A DNA stretch of 62,080 nt from Chloroflexota bacterium (GTDB lineage: Bacteria > Chloroflexota > Dehalococcoidia > Lucifugimonadales > UBA826), in the NCBI GenBank assembly GCA_002722155.1, contig PBKS01000008.1, positions 1 through 62,080 on the forward strand. Reading direction: 5' to 3'. This document shows, in pieces, positions 8,587 through 16,643 of this stretch (position 1 is the stretch's first letter; the number at the start of each line of letters is the position of its first letter). Both the position numbers and the translations under genes were made by a program. The notes below the pieces were generated by a model, which was not told the origin of the DNA, ran no database searches, and saw only the letters and a list, made by a program, of their open reading frames with translations.

Positions 8587-9257
8587 TCAACTTCCTTTTC
8601 ATTGCTACTTGAAGAGTCTTCATGAACTTCAGGCTGATTCTCCTCAAAACTTTTTTGTATAAGATCTACCACAGACTGTTTTAATTGGTTTTGAGTCGGT
8701 GGTGACACATAGAACACTTGTATATCCGAAGGGAACTGAACCCTATGATCTTCAGATATGAATAAAGCTGCCACACCATCTTCTTCCAAGATCTCATCAA
8801 TCTTGGCTCCTATGTGTACATATCTATCATTCATTGCTGCTTGATAGCTTTCTGATGCCAAGGCAGATACTTTTTGACTAACTAATCCCATGGAAAGGCA
8901 CCTTTGCCAGTCTGATAACTCAAAAAGCAAATCTTGATCTTCTGTCTGCTCTAAATAACCAGAAGAATCAGTGATTTCCTTTACCAATGATGCTGATCTA
9001 GGGGCTATTTGTGATAACAGTTGCGCTCCAGCTTCCCCTTCATCATGAATTAATTCATGAAAAACATGCCGAATAGTTCCTAGAGATTTCTCTAGATTTT
9101 GTAATTGCTCTCTTATTTGTCCCCAATGAGTGTCGGCAAGTTCTGAAATCTGCTCTTCTAATTGAGGAGGTATGCTAACCAAAGGAACCAAAAATAGTTT
9201 CCTTTTTCTATCAAACTGTTGCGCCTCTGCCTTTCCAGTCGAGCCTAATGTAGTCAT
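8583..9257 (-). CDS. Uncharacterised protein of the formate dehydrogenase operon
   Basis: This 224-residue protein is not recognised. It is soluble, with long helical heptad-like stretches (LEEQISELADTHWGQIREQL and onward), a compact C-terminal part containing ALFISEDHRVQFPSDIQVF, and an acidic, serine-rich tail after residue 205. It has a single cysteine and no Fe-S motif. It begins on the base after the formate dehydrogenase stop, with GGAG in the end of that gene as SD. It overlaps the next gene by four bases. Position argues for an accessory or maturation factor of the dehydrogenase; that is inference. No FdhD or FdsD homologue is visible nearby. Confidence 0.8.
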   Translation of the reverse strand: MTTLGSTGKAEAQQFDRKRKLFLVPLVSIPPQLEEQISELADTHWGQIREQLQNLEKSLGTIRHVFHELIHDEGEAGAQLLSQIAPRSASLVKEITDSSGYLEQTEDQDLLFELSDWQRCLSMGLVSQKVSALASESYQAAMNDRYVHIGAKIDEILEEDGVAALFISEDHRVQFPSDIQVFYVSPPTQNQLKQSVVDLIQKSFEENQPEVHEDSSSSNEKEVE

Positions 9258-11942
9258 CTAATTTTTCTCCAGCCTAACAGCACAAACCTTATATTCTGGG
9301 ATTCTAGAGTTTGGGTCCAAGGCAGCGTTGGTCAAAAAATTCGCAGCATGTTCTTGAAGTTTCACGAAAGGAACAAATATTTCACCCGACCTCATTTTGT
9401 CCGAATATGACACACGACCTTCAATCATCCCTCTTTTTGATTTAACAGTTATCCACTCTCCATCAGTTACCTGGTATTTTTCACCATCTTCTGGACTTAT
9501 AGCTATCAATAGCTCAGAAGCTCTGGCTAGCAGGCCCTCCGCACGTTTTGTGATAGTTCCACCATGCCAGTGGTACAGAATTCTCCCAGTGTTTAATATC
9601 AATGGAAATCTTTCTGTAGGCAGCTCATCCGAAGCAGGTCCTTGGTCAAAACCAACAAATTTAGCCCGCGGACCTCTGGGAAAATCGTGCTCATATAGAA
9701 ACCTTGTGCCAGGATGGTCGATGTCCGGACACGGCCATTGGATACCACCATTTTCAAGGCGCTCGTATGTTATTCCTGAGATCATAGGTGTAAGAGCAGA
9801 CATTTCATCCCATATTTCAGAGGCATTTAAATATTCAAATTGTTCTTCTAAGCCCAAATTCATACTGACGGAAAGACGCCGAGCTAAATCACAGATTATT
9901 TCCCAATCCGGCCTGGATGAACCGACTGGCTTGACTACTTCCCTTACCCTTTGCACTCTCCTTTCACTATTTGTGAAAGTACCGTCCTTTTCTGCAAAGG
10001 AACATGCAGGCAGAACCACGTCTGCAATCTGGGCGGTTTCATGAAGAAAAATGTCTTGAACTACCAATAGTTCTAATTTCTTAAAAGACTCCTCTGCATG
10101 ATTCAAATCAGGCTCGCTTAAGAGAGGGTTCTCTCCTGTGATATACATCGCTTTAATACGTCCGTTGTCAATCTCTCGAACCATATCAGTTACTACCAAT
10201 CCTGATTTATCAGGTAACTTGTTTCCCCCCCAGGCGTTTGAAAATTTTTCAACGGAATCAGCATTTATTGTTTGGTAACCTGGGAAGGCATTTGGCAAAC
10301 ATCCAGCATCCCCACAACCTTGTACATTATTTTGACCTCGCAGAGGAGAGATGCCGGAACCTGGTTTCCCTAGCTGTCCCGTAGAAAAAGCCAGATTTAG
10401 CAATCCGTGAGCGTTAGCGGTTCCCATTGTGTGTTGAGTGATACCCATCCCCCAAATAAGGCAGGAACCACTAAAAGGAGGCGCGGCATACATATGGGCA
10501 GCAGCGGCTATATCATCAGCTGCAACTCCCGTTATAGATTCGACATATTCCGGAGTATATTTACTTACGATATCTGACCAATCTTCATACCCTTCAGTTC
10601 GACTTTCTATGAAGTTTTCGTTTGACAAACCCTGATTCAGAATCACATTAGCCATTCCGTTCAACAAGGCAACATCTGTACCTGGCCTTGGGCGTAGCCA
10701 AATATCTGCGTAGTCACACATGTCTATTCTTCGCGGGTTTATAACAATAAGTTTCGCACCTCGTTCAACTACAGCGCGTCTCATCCTAGAGGCAGCCACA
10801 GGATGGTTTGAATTAGCATCAGATCCTATTATTACCAAACAACCTGCTTCTTCATAGTCAACGTATGAATTACTGGTGGCACCACTCCCTAGAGAGGTTA
10901 ACATCGCCTCTACAGACGGTGAATGGCATAGCCTTGTACAGTGATCTATGTGATTGCTTTGCATCACTAAACGTGAGAACTTCTGCTGTATGTACCCATC
11001 TTCGTTGGTTGCTTTCGCCGAACACAATGTCGCAAAACTATCGCCGTCGTATCCACTGAGCCTTTCAGTTATCAGGTCCAATGCCTGGTCCCACGTGGCA
11101 GGTTCTAATTTTCCATTTCTCCGTATCAGAGGTTCTGTTAGACGATCCTCATGGTGAACAAATGTATACCCGAATCGCCCTTTCACACAGAGCATTCCCA
11201 AACTAGAATCGTTCTCAGGATCATCTAGCATTTCTACTATGGTGTCATCGGCTGATACTTGTGCTTTTATCCCGCAGCCGACTCCGCAATAGGGGCATGT
11301 AGTTGTTATAGTCTTGGAAACCTCTGGAGGTTTTGTTTTTGTAGAAATTGCTCCAGTTGGACAAACTGACAGGCATTGACCGCAAGTTGTGCAAATTGAT
11401 TCCAACAAAGGACGATCCATAAAAGTCCCAATTCTCGCATGTTTTGATGAACCCAAAACATCAATGGCTCCAATAAATTGATGCCCCGATTGGCAAGCTT
11501 GAGCGCAGCGACCACAAAGAATACAAGATTCCATTTCAATATTGAAAACTGGGTTACTATCGTCTATTTTTTCACGAATCCTGGATTTCCACGTGTCAGC
11601 GGTAGCCCCATTTGCATCAATAGTCCTGGACAATTCTCTCAAATCTTCTTTATTTGAATCTACCATTCCAGCGGTAAGTTCCAAGACCCCCTTGCGAATA
11701 AAATTCAGTTGATCGCCTTTGGTTGAAATCTTCATACCTTCAGAGGCAGGAGTAGAGCAAGAAGCGGGGTAACCACGAATTCCATCGATCTCCACTAGGC
11801 AAGTGCGGCAGGCGCCAATTGCCTTCATGTCTGGATCTTTGCATAACTGAGCAATAGGTGTTCCAGAAATGTTTATTGCATCCAAAACAGAGCTGTTCTC
11901 TGGCACACTTATTTCTTTGCCATTGATGAAAATTTGCGTCAT
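9258..11942 (-). CDS. fdhA: NAD-linked formate dehydrogenase catalytic subunit, cysteine type
   Basis: This 894-residue molybdo/tungsto-bis-pterin enzyme oxidises formate to CO2. Domains in order: [2Fe-2S] ferredoxin (C34, C45, C48, C62); two [4Fe-4S] sites (C140/143/146/150 and C184/187/190/194); the bis-MGD fold opening with a further [4Fe-4S] site (C216/219/223, C252); catalytic C339-H340 in CTRLCHSPSV; and a C-terminal pterin-binding domain. The active-site residue is Cys, not Sec. The frame extends to a GTG at 11960, but ATG 11942 has a GGAAGAGG SD and opens the ferredoxin domain (MTQIFINGKEI). It follows the NuoF- and NuoE-like genes, as in soluble FdsGBA enzymes. Confidence 0.92.
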   Translation of the reverse strand: MTQIFINGKEISVPENSSVLDAINISGTPIAQLCKDPDMKAIGACRTCLVEIDGIRGYPASCSTPASEGMKISTKGDQLNFIRKGVLELTAGMVDSNKEDLRELSRTIDANGATADTWKSRIREKIDDSNPVFNIEMESCILCGRCAQACQSGHQFIGAIDVLGSSKHARIGTFMDRPLLESICTTCGQCLSVCPTGAISTKTKPPEVSKTITTTCPYCGVGCGIKAQVSADDTIVEMLDDPENDSSLGMLCVKGRFGYTFVHHEDRLTEPLIRRNGKLEPATWDQALDLITERLSGYDGDSFATLCSAKATNEDGYIQQKFSRLVMQSNHIDHCTRLCHSPSVEAMLTSLGSGATSNSYVDYEEAGCLVIIGSDANSNHPVAASRMRRAVVERGAKLIVINPRRIDMCDYADIWLRPRPGTDVALLNGMANVILNQGLSNENFIESRTEGYEDWSDIVSKYTPEYVESITGVAADDIAAAAHMYAAPPFSGSCLIWGMGITQHTMGTANAHGLLNLAFSTGQLGKPGSGISPLRGQNNVQGCGDAGCLPNAFPGYQTINADSVEKFSNAWGGNKLPDKSGLVVTDMVREIDNGRIKAMYITGENPLLSEPDLNHAEESFKKLELLVVQDIFLHETAQIADVVLPACSFAEKDGTFTNSERRVQRVREVVKPVGSSRPDWEIICDLARRLSVSMNLGLEEQFEYLNASEIWDEMSALTPMISGITYERLENGGIQWPCPDIDHPGTRFLYEHDFPRGPRAKFVGFDQGPASDELPTERFPLILNTGRILYHWHGGTITKRAEGLLARASELLIAISPEDGEKYQVTDGEWITVKSKRGMIEGRVSYSDKMRSGEIFVPFVKLQEHAANFLTNAALDPNSRIPEYKVCAVRLEKN

Positions 11943-11971
11943 TATGCCTCTTCCTTTCACCCCTTCGTCAT

Positions 11972-13465
11972 TTACTCAAAGTATGTGTTATAACTTAGAA
12001 CTGGATTCCCAGCGGCCTGGCCCAAACCGCAAAGAGAGGCTGCATTTATGACTTCAGCGAGACTGCCTAATCCAGTCCAATCGATTGGAGTTCCTTTGCG
12101 GCCAGTCCCCATCATTTCAAGCAACCGCTGAGTTCCTTCCCTACAAGGGGTACATTTACCACAGGATTCATTCGCATTATATTCAGAAAGTTTCCTAACA
12201 ACATGAAGCACATCTGTTTGCTTTGATAAAGCTATTACTCCACCGGCACCTAACATGACTGATTTGCCATCTATGAATCCAGGTCCAATAGACAAATTTG
12301 CAGCCGCTGAGGACGATATAACTCCACTCGATGGTCCGCCTATGGCGATGCCAGAGAGATCATTTATATTCGAAACATCGCCAAATTTAATAACAAGATC
12401 TTGTAGATTCGAACCCATTGGCACTTCTACAACTCCAGGAGTGCTCACTGACCCACTCAGACTAATTATCTTAGTACCAGGTGTATCTATATCTCCGATT
12501 TTCTTAAATTCATCTGATCCATTCAGAATGATCCATGGAAGATTACACAAGGTTTCAACATTGTTAATAATTGTAGGCTGCTGGTTCAAACCTGATTCTG
12601 TCGGGAAAGGTGGTCTTAGACGAGGTTCTCTTCTTTTCCCCTCTATGGTGTTAAGTAAAGTGGATTCTTCTCCGCAAACATACCCCCCCGCTCCCTTCAT
12701 AATCTCTATTTCAATTGTAAAATCCGTTCCCATTATTTTGGAGCCCAAAAAACCCTCAGCGCGACAAATATCCAATGCCTTCTGCATTCTATTAAAGGAC
12801 AGATGAGCTTCTGCGTTGACGTACAATCTGATTGATGTGCACCTTGTAGCATAAGCGGCAATTAACGCTCCTTCTATCAAGCGAAATGGAACACTTTCCA
12901 TCACATGGCGATCTTTGAACACACCGGGTTCCCCTTCTTCTGCATTGACCACTAAATGCCTTTCCTGCGAATTTACAGACAAGGCGGATCTCCACTTAAC
13001 AGAAACTGGAAAATAGGCCCCACCTCTACCTTTAAGGCCCGAACCTTCTATAAGATCGACTATCTCTTCAGGCGATTGCTCAAGAGCTCTCCCAAGAGCC
13101 GAAAAACCCCTACTCCGAAGATACCCATAAATACCACTTGCACTCATTGTTCCGGCGTTTTCCAAAACAATCCTGGTTTGGGAATCAATATAGTCTCTGA
13201 CGACTGAATCAGCTGAGTTAACTACAGAAATATCCTCTAGATAGTGTCCAATGTCTTTCTCATAATGAATTTTAGGGGCAACAAAGCAGGCCCCGTCACA
13301 TCCTGAATAATCAACTGATATATCGTCGGGTAGTCTTTCCTTCAAACTATTGAAGATTCCCTCTGCTCCAACGGCCAAACTACATTGGCTTATTTGAACC
13401 AGTACTTCTGGATCATGCTTTTGATGTTTAGATATTATTGAGTCTAGAAATTTTTCAGTATCCAC
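11972..13465 (-). CDS. NuoF-like NADH-binding subunit of formate dehydrogenase
   Basis: This 497-residue flavoprotein passes electrons from the Fe-S chain to NAD+. It has a degenerate thioredoxin-like N-terminal part (C28, C57, C61), the FMN/NADH-binding motifs GRGGAYFPVSVKW and GEPGVFKDRHVME, the YVCGEESTLLNTIEG loop, and the [4Fe-4S] ligands C435, C438, C441 and C479. It lies between the NuoE-like gene (one base away) and fdhA, so FdsB of an FdsGBA-type enzyme is the best reading. As AOR is just upstream, it could also serve that enzyme. No other complex I gene is nearby, so a respiratory complex I role is unlikely. Confidence 0.92.
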   Translation of the reverse strand: MDTEKFLDSIISKHQKHDPEVLVQISQCSLAVGAEGIFNSLKERLPDDISVDYSGCDGACFVAPKIHYEKDIGHYLEDISVVNSADSVVRDYIDSQTRIVLENAGTMSASGIYGYLRSRGFSALGRALEQSPEEIVDLIEGSGLKGRGGAYFPVSVKWRSALSVNSQERHLVVNAEEGEPGVFKDRHVMESVPFRLIEGALIAAYATRCTSIRLYVNAEAHLSFNRMQKALDICRAEGFLGSKIMGTDFTIEIEIMKGAGGYVCGEESTLLNTIEGKRREPRLRPPFPTESGLNQQPTIINNVETLCNLPWIILNGSDEFKKIGDIDTPGTKIISLSGSVSTPGVVEVPMGSNLQDLVIKFGDVSNINDLSGIAIGGPSSGVISSSAAANLSIGPGFIDGKSVMLGAGGVIALSKQTDVLHVVRKLSEYNANESCGKCTPCREGTQRLLEMMGTGRKGTPIDWTGLGSLAEVINAASLCGLGQAAGNPVLSYNTYFE

Positions 13466-13466
13466 T

Positions 13467-13916
13467 TTAGCCCTCTATCAATTCCGCTAAGGAATTATCA
13501 GGAACCTGTCTGCCATACCATGTGTGACCCACAGATACTGCAGGTGCCACTGAACACATGAATGCACAATCAGTAGTTTTTATTTCAACACCATCTATAT
13601 TTTTTTCTTTCAAAAATTCAAGTATTTGAATGGCGCCTTTTTCTCTACAGGCCACACCATCGCAAACTATTACTGTTTTATGACTTGGTATAGACAGAGA
13701 TAACTCTGTGTAGCTTGTTGCGGCTCCATATACTTCACTTGGCGGGACCCCCAAATGCCAACCCAAGACTTCTATTCCCCAATCAGGTAGAAATGAAAAT
13801 GTTTCCTCAAGGTAGTGCAAAGCAGGAAGTAAAGAGGATCTATCGCGGGGAAATTTATCAATTAATTCCCTACGTAGTTCATTCCTGCGTTTTCTTTCCT
13901 CACCAGCTGAAGCCAT
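13467..13916 (-). CDS. NuoE-like [2Fe-2S] subunit of formate dehydrogenase
   Basis: This 149-residue thioredoxin-like ferredoxin has the four cluster cysteines C85, C90, C117 and C121 in the usual C-x4-C...C-x3-C order. The N-terminal helical part (PALHYLEETFSFLP) is typical of NuoE/FdsG/HoxE. The open frame reaches back to 13988, but that would overlap the end of the AOR gene by 61 bases. I chose the ATG at 13916, preceded by GGCGGCGAT and 11 bases after the AOR stop. It sits one base before the NuoF-like gene. Together they form the NAD-reducing half of the formate dehydrogenase. Confidence 0.92.
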   Translation of the reverse strand: MASAGEERKRRNELRRELIDKFPRDRSSLLPALHYLEETFSFLPDWGIEVLGWHLGVPPSEVYGAATSYTELSLSIPSHKTVIVCDGVACREKGAIQILEFLKEKNIDGVEIKTTDCAFMCSVAPAVSVGHTWYGRQVPDNSLAELIEG

Positions 13917-13927
13917 ATCGCCGCCGT

Positions 13928-15733
13928 CTAGGATTTTATGCCCAAACTTACAAGTTTTTCTGAAGGAATAATTCCATCTGAAGTCCAACCTCTTGCATCA
14001 TAATAATATTCAATCATGTTATCCAATTCAGACTCGCTAATTGAGCTCACCTTTTCACCATTAATTAGAGGATCAGAAAATATCCTCTTTGGTAAATTAT
14101 CGTGACTCCTATTCCATCCTTCTCGTATGTTAAATTGCTTTTTCAGATTATTTATTCTTTCACCACATTGGGCAAGCTGCTTTGGGTCAATATCCCATCC
14201 AGTTATATTATTGAGGATTTCGGCAGATTCATCATAGAAATTGTCAAATACTCGTCGCACAAACTTACACCAAATCAACGAATCCATCACGGCACTATAA
14301 TCTTCACCTTCTACAACCATCCTACCTCTCGAAGATTGTTTATATCCGTCGGAATCTGAGGAGAAATCATATTCATATGCTGACGACCTATTGTGGCATG
14401 CCCCTCTCGTACTAACAGCCAATGCCAGTGCCATTGTATGAAGTGAACGTGGTTCATATCCCGGCATCTCTAGACCTTTAACATGCATTGCAAACTCTTG
14501 GCTTCCAAGCCCAATTGCTTCACTCACTCTAGCGCTGCCTTCTGCCAAGATATCCCCAATTCCTGACCTTTCAGCAATTGATCTCAATAATTGAGCAAAA
14601 AGATCTTCTTCATTGTCATATCTGGGCAAAAGTTTTAACCATGACTCAGGTATTATTCCTTTTTGCATACATTCCATAAACCACGCACATGTAGACCCAG
14701 CACTGATGGTATCCATCCCTGACTCGTCACAAAATTTGCTGCTTTTAAGAATCGTCTCTCTATCAGATATACCGACAAGAGGACCCATAGCAAAAAGTGA
14801 TTGATATTCTAATCTCACTTTTTCGGAACCACTGTTTGGAATGGTTATCAACTTTTCGCACCCAATAGTACAATTAGCGCAATGAGAAGTTGATACCTTT
14901 TCCTCCGTATGCATAGCCTCCCCAGAAATATTTTGAAAATCTTTATTTGATTGATTTCTAAAATTCCCAGTTGGAAGTATTTTCAACCGTTCAAACACTG
15001 ATAAATTTGCCATTGTTCCCAGGGTTCTATATTTCTCTGTAGCCTCTCCTAAACTTTTATAATTCAGGTCGATCCTAGTTTTTGCGAGAGCATTTTCATC
15101 AAAGGAAGGTATCTTTTTATGTCCTTTGAAAGAAATAGCCTTTATTTTTTTTGACCCCATAACCGCACCATTACCTGTGCGCCCAGCCTGCCTACCTCCA
15201 TCATTGCTGATACTAGCAAACCTAACCAGATTCTCACCAGCAGGACCTATACAAGCAGTATCATAGCCTTTCCCTAATGTGCCCATTAAACTTTTTTCTG
15301 TAGCTGAAGTAGTAGTGCCAAGAAGATTCGAAGCATCATTGAATCTAACACCCTCTTTATCTACCACAAGAGAAATCCATTCCCTTGAAGCACCTGTAAT
15401 AACTACTGCATCTGCTCCCACCCCTTTAATAGACAAAGCTATTGAACTAGAAGATAAGGAATCTCCTATAAATCCTGTTTGAGGTGATTTAGAAACAACT
15501 GCAAATTTAGATGTAGTAGTAAGCTTACTTCCCACCAGAGGACTAGCACAAAATATTAAAGGATTGGAATGGGAAAGAGGCTCCGCACCAATGGGACAAT
15601 GTTGATAAAGAAGATAAGCCCCAAGCCCGCTCCCTCCGATGAAATCTCTAACAACATCTTCTTCCAAATCTTCCCATTTCCACGATTTTGACGAAACATC
15701 TATTATCAGTATCTTATTGTTGTAGCCAAACAA
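13928..15733 (-). CDS. aor: Aldehyde:ferredoxin oxidoreductase family (tungsto-pterin) enzyme
   Basis: AOR enzymes oxidise aldehydes to acids (or reduce acids) at a tungsten bis-pyranopterin and pass electrons through a [4Fe-4S] cluster. The 601-residue protein is close in length to Pyrococcus AOR. Cluster cysteines C285, C288, C292 and C489 and a histidine at 447 fall almost where the archaeal enzyme has them, so it looks active. The N-terminal domain has GGSGLGAYLL and the GRTGNGAVMGSKK pterin-binding segment. It is flanked by the MoaD-like gene (1 base) and the NuoE-like gene. Substrate, and whether W or Mo is used, cannot be told. The usual partner ferredoxin is absent; NuoEF may replace it (inference). 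Confidence 0.92.
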   Translation of the reverse strand: MFGYNNKILIIDVSSKSWKWEDLEEDVVRDFIGGSGLGAYLLYQHCPIGAEPLSHSNPLIFCASPLVGSKLTTTSKFAVVSKSPQTGFIGDSLSSSSIALSIKGVGADAVVITGASREWISLVVDKEGVRFNDASNLLGTTTSATEKSLMGTLGKGYDTACIGPAGENLVRFASISNDGGRQAGRTGNGAVMGSKKIKAISFKGHKKIPSFDENALAKTRIDLNYKSLGEATEKYRTLGTMANLSVFERLKILPTGNFRNQSNKDFQNISGEAMHTEEKVSTSHCANCTIGCEKLITIPNSGSEKVRLEYQSLFAMGPLVGISDRETILKSSKFCDESGMDTISAGSTCAWFMECMQKGIIPESWLKLLPRYDNEEDLFAQLLRSIAERSGIGDILAEGSARVSEAIGLGSQEFAMHVKGLEMPGYEPRSLHTMALALAVSTRGACHNRSSAYEYDFSSDSDGYKQSSRGRMVVEGEDYSAVMDSLIWCKFVRRVFDNFYDESAEILNNITGWDIDPKQLAQCGERINNLKKQFNIREGWNRSHDNLPKRIFSDPLINGEKVSSISESELDNMIEYYYDARGWTSDGIIPSEKLVSLGIKS

Positions 15734-15734
15734 C

Positions 15735-16022
15735 TTACCCTCCAGCCTGGCTCGGTAGTATTAGTATTGAGTCGCCATCAGCCAACTCGATCTGAGCCGC
15801 ATCTTTAAATCCAACTCCGTTTAGATTCAATGCATAACTCGACAAAAGACTTTTGGTGCCAAAATCCAATACTTTCCCATCTAGCATAGGAAATCGTTGT
15901 CCCAGGGCTTGAATAACATCGCAGATATCCACCTGAGGTTTTAAAAATTGTAGGTCAATTAACTTCTGACCGGTTAAAACCTGGCTGTTGCCAAATAATT
16001 CCACTGTCAAATTAATCGCCAT
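15735..16022 (-). CDS. MoaD/ThiS-like sulfur carrier protein
   Basis: This 95-residue beta-grasp protein ends in SQAGG. The C-terminal Gly-Gly is the site of adenylation and thiocarboxylation in MoaD and ThiS. Hydrophobic strands (INLTVELFG, DSILILPS) and length fit MoaD, which gives sulfur to the pterin dithiolene. It overlaps the end of mobA by 11 bases and stops one base before AOR. MoaD-like genes next to AOR are common and may be dedicated to the tungsten pterin; that specialisation is inferred from position only. Confidence 0.88.
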   Translation of the reverse strand: MAINLTVELFGNSQVLTGQKLIDLQFLKPQVDICDVIQALGQRFPMLDGKVLDFGTKSLLSSYALNLNGVGFKDAAQIELADGDSILILPSQAGG

Positions 16023-16632
16023 AGGTATTCTTATCCATCTGTAATGCTAACTCTAAGTCTTCACCAGTATTAACATTGAAAAAACTGGATTCTGCACCTT
16101 CTATTTTAAAAATTTCATCCTGCGATATTTCGCACACCTTAACATTGTCGAAATAGCCGTCCATTTTCAGTAATCCATCTTTCAATCTGGCATTTATAGG
16201 TTCAAGACAAGAGGAATTGTAGAGGGCATGGGTTGTTTGGAGTCTGCCTTCAACCCTAGGTATAACAACATCAAAGTCTCCGTCCAAGGTTTTAGCAAAC
16301 ATGAACTCAAATAGATTTGCTGATAAAAAGGGCATGTCGCAGGCAACCAAAACAGACCAGGAGGTAGAGGATTGTTGCAACCCTGAATAAAGCCCACCCA
16401 AAGAGCCCGAATTGCTATAGGCATCCACAACAAAATTTATTTGGGCATCTATGTTTAATTCTTCGATTCGATCAAATCGATCAACCACAACCGTCTGGAA
16501 CTTTGTTACTTGCCTAAGACTATGTAATACCCTGTCAATTATTCTACGCCCGCCAACTAGTTCCTGGGCCTTATCCCTTCCTAGTCGCCTGCTCTTACCA
16601 CCCGCTAATAGAATTCCTGTTAGTTCGATCAT
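16012..16632 (-). CDS. mobA: Molybdenum cofactor guanylyltransferase MobA
   Basis: MobA attaches GMP to molybdopterin, giving the bis-MGD cofactor that formate dehydrogenases need. The 206-residue protein starts with the nucleotidyltransferase signature LLAGGKSRRLGRDKA and has the VACDMPFLS metal-binding motif near residue 97. Length is typical. It lies between the MoeA-PBP fusion (11 bases) and the MoaD-like gene (overlap of 11 bases) in the cofactor block of the operon. It could use cytidylate instead, as in MocA, but the formate dehydrogenase next door favours MobA. Confidence 0.9.
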   Translation of the reverse strand: MIELTGILLAGGKSRRLGRDKAQELVGGRRIIDRVLHSLRQVTKFQTVVVDRFDRIEELNIDAQINFVVDAYSNSGSLGGLYSGLQQSSTSWSVLVACDMPFLSANLFEFMFAKTLDGDFDVVIPRVEGRLQTTHALYNSSCLEPINARLKDGLLKMDGYFDNVKVCEISQDEIFKIEGAESSFFNVNTGEDLELALQMDKNTYGD

Positions 16633-16643
16633 CGCTATTTATA

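Noticed and set aside
10900-10945. Selenocysteine in the formate dehydrogenase active site
   Set aside because: The catalytic position is an ordinary cysteine codon in CTRLCHSPSV; the frame has no internal TGA.
11972-13916. Part of a respiratory complex I locus
   Set aside because: Only NuoE- and NuoF-like genes are present, directly joined to fdhA; no membrane subunits are nearby.
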